A stretch of 64,000 nucleotides of DNA, from NCBI GenBank assembly GCA_002897615.1, contig BDTX01000028.1:57649-121648 (forward strand), given 5' to 3'. Origin of the DNA: a bacterium BMS3Bbin14. GTDB taxonomy: Bacteria > Desulfobacterota > Desulfobulbia > Desulfobulbales > Desulfobulbaceae. How positions within the stretch are numbered: position 1 is the stretch's first letter; every line of letters starts with the position of its first letter. The notes under the pieces are model-generated. The model was not told the origin of the DNA. It saw only the letters and a program-made list of their open reading frames with translations, and searched no databases. The translations under genes were made by a program, and so were the position numbers. Shown piece after piece: positions 17,278-28,986 of the stretch.

Positions 17278-18738
17278 ATGTACAGATTAAAACGATTCTT
17301 TCCGGGGCCGCATGTTGCCGTGGTCCTGTTTGTCTGTTGTACGGTCCTGGCGGGCAGCATTGCCGCACTTGCCGGGACCGACGAAAATATTGCCCTGCTC
17401 GCCCGCACCGGCAAGGCCTTTGCCGCAGTGGTGAAAAAGGCCGGCCCGGCCGTGGTTCATATCCGGGTTGAAAAATCCGTTCAGGGCTGGGGGGCCGGCG
17501 GCCAGAACCAGTTCGGTCTGTTCAACGAGCCCTTTTTTGAACGCTTTTTCGGCCCCCAGTTTCGCCATGACCGGCAGCAACCACGCCAATTTAAGCAGGA
17601 GGCATTCGGTTCCGGCTTCATCATCGCCAGTGACGGCTACATCCTGACCAACAACCACGTGGTTTCAAAAGCCGACTCCATCACGGTCGGCATGTCCGAC
17701 GGGCGGCAATTCAAGGCCAAGGTGATCGGCGCCGACCCCGAGTCGGACGTGGCGCTCATTAAAATTAACGCCAAGGACCTGCCGGTTCTGCCCCTTGGCA
17801 ATTCCGACAAACTGCAAGTCGGAGAATGGGTCATTGCCATCGGCAGCCCCTTTGAACTGAACCAGACGGTCACCGTCGGCGTGGTCAGCGCCAAGGGCCG
17901 CGACCGGATGGGCATCAATGATTATGAAAACTTCATCCAGACCGATGCGGCAATCAACCCCGGCAACTCTGGCGGGCCGCTGCTGAATATCCACGGCGAG
18001 GCCATCGGCATCAACACGGCCATCTTTTCCCGGAGCGGCGGCTACATGGGAATCGGTTTCGCCATTCCGATCAATATGGCGAAATCCATTGAGCAGCAGC
18101 TGCGCCAGCACGGCAAGGTCATCCGCGGCTGGCTTGGCGTGGTGATCCAGGAAGTGACCGAGGAACTGGCCAAATCCTTCGGCCTGAACAAGGCAGCCGG
18201 TGCCCTGGTCAGCGAGGTCACGAACAAATCACCGGCGGCCCGGGCAGGTCTCAAGCAGGGTGACGTGATTATTGCCCTGGATGGAGAACCGCTTGCCAAT
18301 GTGAATGCGCTGCGCAATAAAATCGCCCTGGCCGCGCCCGACAGCAAACATACCCTGCAACTCATCAGGAACGGTCACAAGGATACAATCACCGTGACCA
18401 TCGGTGAACAGCCGCCGAACTTCGGCAAAGGCGAAATAACCCGGAACTCCCCGCTTAAAAACATGGGCCTGAGCCTGCAAAACCTGACCGGGGAGCTGGC
18501 CGAGCATTTTGGTTACAAGCTGGGTCAGGGCGTCCTCATTACCGGAGTTGCCCCGGCCAGCCCGGCCGCGCTGGCCGGGCTGCAGGCGGGCCAGCTCATT
18601 GAAGAGGTCAACAAGCAGCGGGTGCACAACCTGAAAGAACTGCAAAAGGCCGTGAAAAACTCACCCAACCCCAAGCAGGTCCTGCTGCGTATCCGGGCCG
18701 GTGAATACAGCCAATACGTGGTTCTCAGTGCCCAATAG
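17278..18738 (+). CDS. Periplasmic serine protease of the DegP/HtrA (Do) family
   Basis: 486 residues from the ATG at 17278, beginning with a signal peptide (MYRLKRFFPG then a hydrophobic run and ALA-type cleavage). The trypsin-like domain carries His in LTNNHVV, Asp in ESDVALIKI and Ser in NPGNSGGPLL. Two PDZ domains follow (about 275-370 and 400-480). It should degrade or refold damaged envelope proteins. It is a single-gene unit closed by a strong terminator. Confidence 0.96.
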   Translation: MYRLKRFFPGPHVAVVLFVCCTVLAGSIAALAGTDENIALLARTGKAFAAVVKKAGPAVVHIRVEKSVQGWGAGGQNQFGLFNEPFFERFFGPQFRHDRQQPRQFKQEAFGSGFIIASDGYILTNNHVVSKADSITVGMSDGRQFKAKVIGADPESDVALIKINAKDLPVLPLGNSDKLQVGEWVIAIGSPFELNQTVTVGVVSAKGRDRMGINDYENFIQTDAAINPGNSGGPLLNIHGEAIGINTAIFSRSGGYMGIGFAIPINMAKSIEQQLRQHGKVIRGWLGVVIQEVTEELAKSFGLNKAAGALVSEVTNKSPAARAGLKQGDVIIALDGEPLANVNALRNKIALAAPDSKHTLQLIRNGHKDTITVTIGEQPPNFGKGEITRNSPLKNMGLSLQNLTGELAEHFGYKLGQGVLITGVAPASPAALAGLQAGQLIEEVNKQRVHNLKELQKAVKNSPNPKQVLLRIRAGEYSQYVVLSAQ

Positions 18739-18750
18739 CTCCCATAAGCA

Positions 18751-18788
18751 AAAACGGCACCGGGGGTGGGTACCGGTGCCGTTTTTTT
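18751..18788 (+). terminator. Rho-independent terminator after the DegP-like gene
   Basis: The arms AAAACGGCACCGG and CCGGTGCCGTTTT form a 13-bp stem with a short G-rich loop, ending in a run of seven T. Confidence 0.92.
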
Positions 18789-18848
18789 GTGTTACCGGGA
18801 AATTCGGGGCCTGAATAACCACCACAAAACGTTATTATCGTCACGTTT

Positions 18849-19222
18849 ATGACCTTGATCAAAACACTTGATGACCTTGCCCGGACGCTCCGGCATTTTG
18901 CCGCCGAACGCGACTGGGAACAGTTCCATTCCCCCAAAAATCTGTCCATGGCCTTAAGCGTCGAAGTGGCCGAACTGGTTGAGCATTTTCAATGGTTGTC
19001 CCAGAAGGAAAGCCTGAATCCGGGGCCGGATAAAAAAGAAGCTGTCAGCGAAGAGCTGGCCGATGTGCTGATTTACCTGGTCCGGCTGGCCGACCGGCTG
19101 CATATCGACCTTCTCGCCGCCACAGAGCGGAAGTTGGCCATAAATCGCCGCAAATACCCGGCCGATGAGTGCCGGGGACGGGCGGAGAAACCGGCATCAT
19201 CCCGGCCCCGCCGGGAAACGCC

Positions 19223-19226
<4 letters not shown>
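18849..19226 (+). CDS. MazG-like nucleotide pyrophosphohydrolase
   Basis: 125 residues. The all-alpha NTP pyrophosphatase motifs are EVAELVEHF and EELADVLIYLVRLAD, holding the E-x2-E and E-x2-D metal ligands; the layout is closest to the short dCTPase (DCTPP1/RS21-C6)-like members. It probably hydrolyses non-canonical or excess dNTPs to monophosphates. Its TGA overlaps the probable TTG start of the following kinase gene. Confidence 0.88.
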
Positions 19227-21470
<2,244 letters not shown>

Positions 21471-21513
21471 CAACAACTGAAACTCATTTTATTTTTTCCG
21501 GAGGACTATACTC

Positions 21514-21870
21514 ATGACTGGAATCGCCTACGCAGCAGCAGGTGCCGCACCGCAGGGAGGTGTCGGCAACTTGGCTTCCTTTATCCCCATTATTCTGATT
21601 TTTGTCGTCTTCTACTTTCTGCTTATCCGGCCGCAGCAGAAAAAGGCCAGACAGCAGCAGGAATTTTTAAACAGCCTGAAAAAGGGACAAGAGGTCATCA
21701 CCAACGGTGGCATTATCGGCCGGATTACCGGCCTGACAGACAACGTGGTTACCATGGAAATCGCCGACGGGATCAGGGTCAAGGTCAACCGCTCGTCCAT
21801 CATGATGTCGGCGGCCGAGGCCAAAAAACAGGCCAACGCACCGGCCCAGCGCAACCCGAGCGGTGGCTGA
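21514..21870 (+). CDS. yajC: Preprotein translocase subunit YajC
   Basis: 118 residues. One membrane helix (about 22-42, ending in YFLLIRPQQKKAR) is followed by the small cytoplasmic beta domain LKKGQEVITNGGIIGRITG. It forms part of the SecDF-YajC complex. A GGAGG site precedes the ATG. Unlike many genomes, secD is not next; a terminator and a cation efflux gene follow. Confidence 0.96.
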   Translation: MTGIAYAAAGAAPQGGVGNLASFIPIILIFVVFYFLLIRPQQKKARQQQEFLNSLKKGQEVITNGGIIGRITGLTDNVVTMEIADGIRVKVNRSSIMMSAAEAKKQANAPAQRNPSGG

Positions 21871-21920
21871 GGCCTCAAAGGCTGCTAGAACCCTTCATCG
21901 TGCATGAAGACATCATTACC

Positions 21921-21961
21921 GGCCGCCGGGCTGCTTCAGCAGCTCCGCGGCCTTTTTTTTT
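21921..21961 (+). terminator. Rho-independent terminator after yajC
   Basis: A stem of GGCCGC/GCGGCC extended by CTGCT/AGCAG, followed by eight T. The start of the adjacent family 2 repeat abuts the T tract. Confidence 0.9.
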
Positions 21962-21962
21962 C

Positions 21963-22123
21963 GTAAGCCCAGCCCCAGGCACCCCATCTTCACGCGATCG
22001 CTCCCGCCCGCATAGAGGGACTCTATAACGAACGGAAGCGACTACATAACTCGGTGGCACCTGTGGCGGCTGACAGGTGAATGCAAATAATAGTGCAGAA
22101 TGCCACCCCCTGTGACCTGTTAC
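21963..22123. repeat. Family 2 repeat (MITE-like), copy 1
   Basis: 161 bp running from GTAAG to CCTGTGACCTGTTAC. The interior (CACCCCATCTTCACGCG, then CCCGCATAGAGGGACT) matches the copy at 50058-50215 closely. TTTTTC is found on both sides, compatible with a 6-bp target duplication, but the left side is a T tract so this is weak. It lies between the yajC terminator and the cation efflux gene. Confidence 0.8.
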
Positions 22124-22145
22124 TTTTTCGTTAAAGTTCACTTTT

Positions 22146-23090
22146 ATGATAACTTCCCGGTCCCGGCATAATACCGCAGTCTTGCTCAAACGGGCAACCT
22201 TTGCCTCGGTCTCAGTGGCCGTTATCCTGATCTGCGGAAAACTGCTGGCCTGGCTCATGACCGGATCACTCAGCATCCTGGCCTCGCTGGTGGACTCTCT
22301 CATGGATGCCGCCGCCTCAACCGTCAACCTGATTGCGATTCGCTATTCCCTGAAGTCGGCCGATGACGAACACCGCTTCGGCCACGGCAAGGCGGAATTC
22401 CTGGCCGGACTGGCCCAGGCCTCCTTCATCGCCGGCTCTGCTTTTTTCCTGGTGTTTCATGCCGTCGAACGGCTGCGCAACCCGGAGCCGATCAAGGACG
22501 TGACCGCCGGCGTGACCATGATGGTGATCGCCATAGCGGTTACCCTGGTGCTCCTTCTCTACCAGCGCCGGGTAATCAAGCGGACCGACTCCACCGCCAT
22601 CCGGGCCGACGCCCTCCACTATGCCACGGACCTGGTGACCAATCTCGGCACCATTGTCGCGCTTGTTCTTGCCACCACCGGCTGGCCGGGCCTTGACCCG
22701 GTCTTTGCCATCCTGATCGCGATTTATATTTTTTACAGCGCCTGCAAAATAAGCTATACGTCGGCACAAATGCTGATGGACCATGAACTGCCCCTGGAAA
22801 TCCGGGAACAGATTGACCGTGTTGCCAGGATGCCCCCGCAGGTCAAGGGTGTCCATGATATCCGTACCCGGCGGTCCGGGCAGACCATGTTGATCCAGCT
22901 CCACCTGGAACTTGATGACCAGATGCCTCTCCTGCAGGCCCATGGTATTGCCAAGGCGGTGGAAAAAGAAATCTTGCGGACCTGGCCCGACGCCGACGTG
23001 ATTATCCACCAGGACCCCGTCGAGTTCTGCCGAAAAACCCAATTGCGACACGACGCAAACAACCCATCTCCCGGGCCGAAACAAGGGTGA
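22146..23090 (+). CDS. Cation diffusion facilitator (FieF-like) metal efflux protein
   Basis: 314 residues with six predicted membrane helices and a C-terminal cytoplasmic domain. The metal site residues appear as DSLMDAAA in helix II and HYATDLVTN in helix V (D-x3-D and H-x3-D), the FieF arrangement for Zn2+ or Fe2+. It exchanges metal for protons at the inner membrane. Family 2 and family 1 repeats lie on its two sides. Confidence 0.92.
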   Translation: MITSRSRHNTAVLLKRATFASVSVAVILICGKLLAWLMTGSLSILASLVDSLMDAAASTVNLIAIRYSLKSADDEHRFGHGKAEFLAGLAQASFIAGSAFFLVFHAVERLRNPEPIKDVTAGVTMMVIAIAVTLVLLLYQRRVIKRTDSTAIRADALHYATDLVTNLGTIVALVLATTGWPGLDPVFAILIAIYIFYSACKISYTSAQMLMDHELPLEIREQIDRVARMPPQVKGVHDIRTRRSGQTMLIQLHLELDDQMPLLQAHGIAKAVEKEILRTWPDADVIIHQDPVEFCRKTQLRHDANNPSPGPKQG

Positions 23091-23256
23091 GGCCGGCGTC
23101 ACTGTCCGCGCCGATCATTCTCCTGCCGGCCTGCCCCTTTTTTCTTTAACTATTCAAGTACAAGTAAAAAACCACCATAACCTCGACCCGAACGGAATGT
23201 TCAGATGTGCTTCATATTCTCGGGTAAGCAGGCCAACGAATCTATAGTATGACTAT

Positions 23257-23475
23257 CCTGAATCCGTGAGCGTTCGAGAACGGTGCAGATGCAAGGCGGC
23301 AACGATGTTGATTATCCTGGTGTGATATCAACGAGTTGTCAACGCAGCAGATGTGCCGTTATCGGGCGCCCCGCAGGGCGGCGCGGTGAAGGCAATAAAA
23401 TGAGTTTATTGGAGAATAATACAATAAATTCCATCTATTGCATGGAGTGTCATCTCAAGCCGTCACGGATTCAGG
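23257..23475. repeat. Family 1 repeat (MITE-like), full copy C
   Basis: 219 bp with CCTGAATCCGTGA at the left and TCACGGATTCAGG at the right, a perfect 13-bp inverted pair. The direct repeat ACTAT flanks it (23252-23256, 23476-23480). It lies between the convergent efflux and histidine kinase genes. Confidence 0.93.
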
Positions 23476-23532
23476 ACTATGTGAGGCGGCCTGATCGGCC
23501 GAAGATGGAGTGCAGCTGAACAGTTCCTTCCC

Positions 23533-25872
23533 CTAACTGTTCAGTACCCGGCCGATTACCGCCTTCAGCTCATCGACCAGAAACGGTTTGGCAATAGCGG
23601 CGCAGAAACCATGCTCCTGAAAAAAGGCCATCACCGGATCATTTGAATAACCGCTGGAGACAATCACCTTCGCGGCCGGGTCAAGAGCCAGGACTTCGCC
23701 GACCGCCTTCTTGCCGCCCATGCCGCCCGGAATGGTCAGATCCATGATGACCGCATCGAATTTTTCGCCATCGGCCATGGCCTGTTTGTAAGCGCTAATG
23801 GCCTCCCGGCCGTCTTTGACCACGACAGGCTCATACCCCAGGGTCACCAATATCTCCCTGGCGATATTGGCAACCAGGACGTCGTCGTCCATAACCAGAA
23901 TCCGCCCTCCCTCCTGACACGAACCATGGGGCTCAAGTTTAACCTGTTGTTCCGGAGTAACGACACTGGTGCTGGCCGGCAACTGGATGACAAAGACCGC
24001 GCCGCCTTCGGGTGCCGAGGAGACCTTGACGCGGCCCTTGTGCTGGGTGATGATGGAGTGGCAGATGGAGAGCCCCAGTCCGCAGCCCCCCTGTTTGGTG
24101 GAAAAATAGGGATCAAAAATCCGGTCGACCACGCCCGGATCAATACCCGGTCCCTGGTCGGCAATGGTTATTTCCACCCAGTTGTGCGACCGGGCTGACC
24201 GCTCCTGATGATTGCGGCAGGCAATCATGACCGTGCCGCCGTCCGACATGACCTGCCTGGCATTCAAAGTCATATTCTGGATCACCTGGCTCATCTGGCC
24301 CGGATCAATATCCACCAGCCACAGGTCGTCCGGAATATCCATTTTGCAGTCCACATTGCTGCCCCGCAAGATAAAAAGGGCGGAATCCCTGATAATCCCG
24401 GCAATAGAGACTGTTCGCAGCACCGGACTGCCGCCCTTGGCAAAGGTCAGAAGCTGCTGGGTCAGCTCCTTTGCCCGCAGTGACGCCTTTTCCGCCTCCG
24501 CCAGCAGGGGAACCGCAACCAGATCCGAACCGAGACGATGGATGGCCAGATCAATGTTGCCGAGGATGGCGGCCAGAATATTGTTAAAGTCATGGGCAAT
24601 CCCCCCGGCCAGCAGGCCGACCGACTTCAGTTTCTCGGTTTTGAGCAGTTCTTCCTCCATGCGCTTCTTTTCAGTCACATCCCTGAACACCAGGACCACC
24701 CCGATGACCCTGCTCTCGGCATCGCGGATAGGGGCGGCACTGTCGGCAATACTGTACGACCTGCCGTCCCGGGCAATCAGCACCGTATGGTTGGCAAGCC
24801 GTTTGGCACTGCCCGTGGCCAGCACCCGATCCACCGGGTTTTCACACGACTTCCCGGTCTTCTCGTCGCTGATCCGGAACACTTCGACCAGCGGCCGCCC
24901 CACGGCTTCCTGCTGGCTCCAGCCGCAGAGCTTCTCGGCCACCTTGTTGAGCATCACCACCCGGCCCCGGAGGTCGGTGGTAATTACCCCGTCGCCAATA
25001 CTGCGCAGGGTGACAGACAACCGCTCCCGTTCCGCGGCCAGCTCTTTCATGGCCCGTTTTTGCTCCGTAATATCCTGGAAAGAAGTGACCGTGCCGATGA
25101 GATTATCGTCCGCATCCCTGAATGGTCGCGTGGTCTGCAAAAACACCCTTTCAGTGCCATCCCTGACCATTTTTATTGCCTCCACTGTCACCTCCTCGCG
25201 ACCGTGGATGACCTGTTCCAGCGGGCATTCGGCCGTGTGACAAAGGTTACCGGGGCGCGATTCGTAACACTTAACCGACTCATGATCCTGCCGCGGATTG
25301 GGCCAGATTTCCAGGTAGGCCCTGTTGGCCTCAACAAGCTCGTAATCAACGGCGGTTATACAGAGCGGACTGGCGCTCATAAAAACATTTTCCAGGGTTG
25401 CCGAGGCCTGGCGCAATCCCTCTTCGGCCTGCCGGCGCTGCCGGTTTTCCTTTTCCAGTGCCCCGTTGGCATCTTCCAGCTCACAGGTGCGCTCGGCCAC
25501 CAGTTCCTCAAGGTTGTTTTTATAGGTCTCAAGCTCCTGATGAAGTTTTTGAAAGCGTTGGAAATAGACGCCAAAGGCAAAAATAACAATAAAGGAGGCG
25601 GTAGTAGTTGCGCCGCTGAATGGTGCGATATCGGCCCAGATCAACGGCAGGCCGTTCAAGAGCAGGATCTGTTTAACCAGGTGGCTGAAGGAGCGGGAAA
25701 TGACAAAAAAAGCAAAGGCCAGGGTCAACAGAAAAATATAGTCCCGAAAAATATCATCCGATTTTTGCCGGCGCCACAGCCAGGCCGACCTGGTACACCA
25801 GATGCCGAGCAGCAGGGACAGACTCGAGCCGATCATGTCCAGCCAGACGACCGGGCTCCATGAAACGATCAT
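23533..25872 (-). CDS. Hybrid sensor histidine kinase with PAS domains and receiver
   Basis: 779 residues from the ATG at 25872, which overlaps the stop of the upstream gene (ATGA). Three N-terminal membrane helices (to about 110) lead into a coiled coil, then PAS domains (about 160-290 and 295-410), the phosphoacceptor HDFNNILAAILGNIDLA, an ATPase domain (DQGPGID, GLGLSI) and a C-terminal receiver with Asp in DAVIMDLTIPGG. The first PAS region has a CYESRPGNLCHTAECPL stretch whose Cys residues could bind metal or sense redox state. The receiver makes it a phosphorelay or self-controlled kinase; no DNA-binding partner is adjacent. Confidence 0.93.
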   Translation of the reverse strand: MIVSWSPVVWLDMIGSSLSLLLGIWCTRSAWLWRRQKSDDIFRDYIFLLTLAFAFFVISRSFSHLVKQILLLNGLPLIWADIAPFSGATTTASFIVIFAFGVYFQRFQKLHQELETYKNNLEELVAERTCELEDANGALEKENRQRRQAEEGLRQASATLENVFMSASPLCITAVDYELVEANRAYLEIWPNPRQDHESVKCYESRPGNLCHTAECPLEQVIHGREEVTVEAIKMVRDGTERVFLQTTRPFRDADDNLIGTVTSFQDITEQKRAMKELAAERERLSVTLRSIGDGVITTDLRGRVVMLNKVAEKLCGWSQQEAVGRPLVEVFRISDEKTGKSCENPVDRVLATGSAKRLANHTVLIARDGRSYSIADSAAPIRDAESRVIGVVLVFRDVTEKKRMEEELLKTEKLKSVGLLAGGIAHDFNNILAAILGNIDLAIHRLGSDLVAVPLLAEAEKASLRAKELTQQLLTFAKGGSPVLRTVSIAGIIRDSALFILRGSNVDCKMDIPDDLWLVDIDPGQMSQVIQNMTLNARQVMSDGGTVMIACRNHQERSARSHNWVEITIADQGPGIDPGVVDRIFDPYFSTKQGGCGLGLSICHSIITQHKGRVKVSSAPEGGAVFVIQLPASTSVVTPEQQVKLEPHGSCQEGGRILVMDDDVLVANIAREILVTLGYEPVVVKDGREAISAYKQAMADGEKFDAVIMDLTIPGGMGGKKAVGEVLALDPAAKVIVSSGYSNDPVMAFFQEHGFCAAIAKPFLVDELKAVIGRVLNS

Positions 25873-26333
25873 GCCGTTTTTCTCCATTTATGCAAAGCGG
25901 CGGCCAGGAAAACAAAGGCGGGCAGACTCAGCAGATGATCAAGTCGGCTGAAATAAAACAAGACATCGCCCGGGGTGCTGATGGTAAACGCCGTGACCCG
26001 CCCGTCGGTGCGGATAAACTTGTCCGGTGGCATGAACTCCCACTGCAAATGCCCGCAAAAAGCCAGAACGTTCCACAGGATAATTAACCATAAAAAAACC
26101 CGGAACTCGAACCAGCCGGGGCCGGAGACGTGACCGCGGTACAGCCGGTACAGCAGTAAAAACATGCCGACGATAAAGAGAAAATGACCGATCTCGTGCG
26201 CGGCAAGTCCCTCGGCCCCGCCATGATGCTGAACCGCCAGGGCCGATGCCGGACAGAAAACAAGGAAAAAAACAATAACCGTGCACAGAAAGACGGACTG
26301 CCAATGCCTTATTTTCCGCTTCATTTCAATCAT
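25869..26333 (-). CDS. Unrecognised multi-helix membrane protein co-encoded with the sensor kinase
   Basis: 154 residues. The N-terminus is signal-like and hydrophobic (to ALA, about 33), followed by HHGGAEGLAAHEIGHFLF and three more hydrophobic helices. The His-rich HEIGH resembles a zinc-protease motif but could as well be a heme or metal ligand cluster. The 4-bp overlap with the kinase suggests it works with the kinase, perhaps as its membrane sensing partner. I do not recognise the family. Confidence 0.72.
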   Translation of the reverse strand: MIEMKRKIRHWQSVFLCTVIVFFLVFCPASALAVQHHGGAEGLAAHEIGHFLFIVGMFLLLYRLYRGHVSGPGWFEFRVFLWLIILWNVLAFCGHLQWEFMPPDKFIRTDGRVTAFTISTPGDVLFYFSRLDHLLSLPAFVFLAAALHKWRKTA

Positions 26334-26379
26334 GACCCTCCCGCTTCGAGGCCAAAAAGACAGCGCACGTTATTATTAT

Positions 26380-26527
26380 CCCGAATCCGTGACGGCTTGA
26401 GGTGATACTTTATACAATATGTGGAATTTATTGAATATTCCCAAATAAGCGCATTTTTGGGTCTGCACCGCGCCGCCCTGCGGGGCACCCGATAACGGCG
26501 CATCTGTTGCGTTGGCAACTCTTTGAT
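26380..26527. repeat. Partial copy of family 1 repeat (right part missing)
   Basis: 148 bp starting CCCGAATCCGTGA and running through the GC-rich core to GGCAACTCTTTGAT, after which it stops matching. About 70 bp including the right terminus are lost. Confidence 0.88.
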
Positions 26528-26625
26528 GATTGTATTATTCTATGTTGTTGTGATTTCTTTGTCCAGCAGGAACGAAAAAATTCTGCCTGGCTGCCAATCG
26601 GGTCGGGGCTGCGAGGTGCCGTGCA

Positions 26626-27207
26626 TCACAGGCGCTCATAGTAGCGGGAACCGGCGCAGGCCCGGCACAGGGTCCGGCCGTCTTTCTCCACCTCGCGGCA
26701 GTCCTGCACCCAGTCGCCGCACTCTTCACACTGCACGCGGCGCAGGGGCCGGCCCGGCAGGTCCCACTCGGGAATGATGGCCCGCACCTTCTCGATCTTG
26801 AACAGCTCGTTCTCCGGCATGATCCGGTAGGCCTCCAGCTGCCGCTGATACTTGTCGACGATCTCGGGGCAGTATTTTTTGGCCAGCTCGCGGGACTCTT
26901 CCCGGGCCGTAAGCCGAACCGCCGCGCCGGTTTCCAGGTTGACATAGGTGGCGGCCATGATGCCGAAATCCATCCAGCGCATGGAGCGTTTACCCAGGCT
27001 GCAACCGGTAACGGACTGGATGGCATCCGTGGCGCAGCGGTCAATCTCAACGATGACGTAGAGCTTTTTTCGATCTTTTCCCCGCGGATCGGCAATGCCG
27101 ATCCGCTCCAGTCCCAGTATGGACATGCGCACCCCGATCACCTGGCCGGCACAAATATGGCCGTGAATCCTGGTCGAGGCTGCAAGCAGTTCCGAAAATG
27201 ATTCCAT
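26626..27207 (-). CDS. FmdE family protein with C-terminal zinc-ribbon
   Basis: 193 residues. HGHICAGQVIGVRM near the N-terminus and DRCATDAIQSVTGCSLG fit the FmdE domain (the tungsten formylmethanofuran dehydrogenase subunit E family). The C-terminus has two Cys pairs, CEECGDWV and LCRAC, forming a TraR/DksA-like zinc finger. Such proteins occur in many anaerobes without methanogenesis and are suspected to act in molybdenum or tungsten enzyme maturation. It is monocistronic; a GGAGGA site lies just upstream of the ATG, and a large inverted repeat lies 60-170 bp upstream. Confidence 0.88.
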   Translation of the reverse strand: MESFSELLAASTRIHGHICAGQVIGVRMSILGLERIGIADPRGKDRKKLYVIVEIDRCATDAIQSVTGCSLGKRSMRWMDFGIMAATYVNLETGAAVRLTAREESRELAKKYCPEIVDKYQRQLEAYRIMPENELFKIEKVRAIIPEWDLPGRPLRRVQCEECGDWVQDCREVEKDGRTLCRACAGSRYYERL

Positions 27208-27267
27208 AGCGTTCCTCCTGAATATTTTCCTGCCGCACCTTACCTGCCGCCCTGATCAGTGTCAATT

Positions 27268-27378
27268 CGGACAAGTTCCCCCGCACCTCATCTTCGCCCG
27301 TTTGGGCCTCTTCACATCCGCCAAGGATAGATTCAGAGTCCCAAACGAACGAATCTAAGGCACGGGGGAACTTGTCCG
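27268..27378 (-). repeat. Large inverted repeat with nested stems upstream of the FmdE gene
   Basis: The arms CGGACAAGTTCCCCCG (27268-27283) and CGGGGGAACTTGTCCG (27363-27378) are perfect over 16 bp. Inside are two more perfect pairs, CGTTTGGG/CCCAAACG (27299-27306, 27340-27347) and TAGATTC/GAATCTA (27328-27334, 27351-27357), whose arms interlock. It could be a leader RNA of the FmdE gene, or the ends of another small mobile repeat. No target duplication is visible. Confidence 0.6.
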
Positions 27379-27520
27379 GGCCAGGTATCCCCGGTATCCC
27401 CCCAGGGTGAACTTCTCCAGGGCCGGTCCGCCCCTTTTTCACCAGCACCTCAGGCCCGGGACAGCGGAAATCGTGGCACCGGCCAGCGGGATAGGGTAAA
27501 CTGGGTTATTATTTTTTGTA

Positions 27521-27740
27521 ACTGGATCCGTGAGCGTTCGAGAACAGTGCAGATGCAAGGCGGCAACGATATTGATTATCCTGGTGTGATATCAACTTTG
27601 TTGCCAACGCAGCAGATGCGCCGTTCCCAGGCGCCCCGGAGGGCGGCGCGGTGAAAACCAGAAAATGCGCTTATTCAACAATAATGCAATAAATTCCACA
27701 TATTGCATGGAATATCACCTCAAGCCGTCACGGACTCAGG
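27521..27740. repeat. Family 1 repeat (MITE-like), full-length copy E
   Basis: 220 bp from ACTGGATCCGTGA to TCACGGACTCAGG, upstream of bioF. The ends have diverged (one mismatch each), and the flanks TTGTA and TCGAA do not match, so it is older or recombined. Confidence 0.88.
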
Positions 27741-27793
27741 TCGAAGAAATGCACAACCCATACCTCGGCTGATCTCCGGCCGGCTGCGACAAT

Positions 27794-28981
27794 ATGCCCC
27801 TGACAAACCTGAACCGGCACCTGGAACACCAAATCCGGCAAATCCAACAAGACCACCGGCTGCGATCGCTTGCGCCGCTCCGGCACCAGGAGCACGGGCG
27901 GATTGCGGACGCCGGCCGGGTCTATCTCAATCTTTCGGGAAACGATTACCTCGGCCTGGCCGCCAACCGGGACCTGGCCGGACAATTTTACCAACAGCTG
28001 AATCCGGATACCCTGCTGGCGGCATTCGGCCCCGGCGCGGCCGCTTCCCGGCTGATGACCGGCAACTCCCGGCTCTATGACCTGCTGGAAAAAAAACTCG
28101 CCGCTCTCTACGGCCGCGAAAGCTGCCTGGTCTTCAACTCCGGATTTCACGGCAATGCCGGCATTCTCCCGGCCCTGGCCGGCAAGGGGGACCTGATCCT
28201 GGCCGACAAGCTCTGCCATGCCAGTCTCATTGACGGCATGCGGCTGTCCCGGGCCCGGACAATCCGTTACCGCCACCTGGACTATAACCACCTGGCGGCC
28301 ATCCTGCAGGCCAAACGCGCCGCCTGCCGGCAGGTCTTCGTCGTCAGCGAATCGATCTTCAGCATGGACGGCGACCGGGCCGATCTGCGCGAACTCGTTG
28401 CCCTGAAGAAAAGGTACCAGTGCAGCCTGTACCTGGACGAGGCGCACGCCATGGGCGTGCTCGGCAGCCGGGGCCTGGGGCTGGCACAGGAGCAGGGCCT
28501 TGTCAACGACGTTGACCTGCTCTTCGGGACCTTCGGCAAGGCCCTGGCCGGGCTGGGCGGCTTTGTCGTCTGTTCGCGGATTGTTGCCGATTATCTCGTC
28601 AACACGGCCCGGTCGCTCATCTTTACCACGGCCCTGCCGCCGGTCTGCCTGAGCTGGCTCCTCTTTGTCCTCGACCTCATCCCGGGGATGGCGGATGAAC
28701 GAGACCGCCTGCAGCGGCTGGCCGGGCAGTTGCGCCGGGACCTGGGGAAGCAGGGCTTGGTCACCGGCGGCAGCTCGCAGATCGTGCCGGTCATGATCGG
28801 TGACAGTGCCCGGACCGTGGCCGTGGCCGGAAAAATCCGGGACCGGGGCTACTGGGTCACCGCGGTCAGGCCGCCCACCGTGCCCGCCGGCACGGCCCGG
28901 CTGCGACTGTCGGTCACCGCGGCCATGAGCGGAGACGACCTGGCCCCCCTGCCACCCCTCATTGCCGCAGCCCTGCGCTAA
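27794..28981 (+). CDS. bioF: 8-amino-7-oxononanoate synthase
   Basis: 395 residues of the alpha-oxoamine synthase family. Visible motifs are LNLSGNDYLGLAAN, GSRLMTGNS-like text, YLDEAHAMGVLG and the PLP lysine in TFGKALAGLGGF. It condenses pimeloyl-ACP (or CoA) with L-alanine. It starts the series bioF-bioG-bioC; the gap to bioG is 5 bp. The start is about 50 bp after a family 1 repeat, so that repeat lies in the promoter region. Confidence 0.95.
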   Translation: MPLTNLNRHLEHQIRQIQQDHRLRSLAPLRHQEHGRIADAGRVYLNLSGNDYLGLAANRDLAGQFYQQLNPDTLLAAFGPGAAASRLMTGNSRLYDLLEKKLAALYGRESCLVFNSGFHGNAGILPALAGKGDLILADKLCHASLIDGMRLSRARTIRYRHLDYNHLAAILQAKRAACRQVFVVSESIFSMDGDRADLRELVALKKRYQCSLYLDEAHAMGVLGSRGLGLAQEQGLVNDVDLLFGTFGKALAGLGGFVVCSRIVADYLVNTARSLIFTTALPPVCLSWLLFVLDLIPGMADERDRLQRLAGQLRRDLGKQGLVTGGSSQIVPVMIGDSARTVAVAGKIRDRGYWVTAVRPPTVPAGTARLRLSVTAAMSGDDLAPLPPLIAAALR

Positions 28982-28986
28982 GCCCC

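Noticed and set aside
24538..25863. 441-codon open frame opposite the histidine kinase gene
   Set aside because: It has no recognisable domain, and the opposite strand encodes an unmistakable multi-domain kinase.
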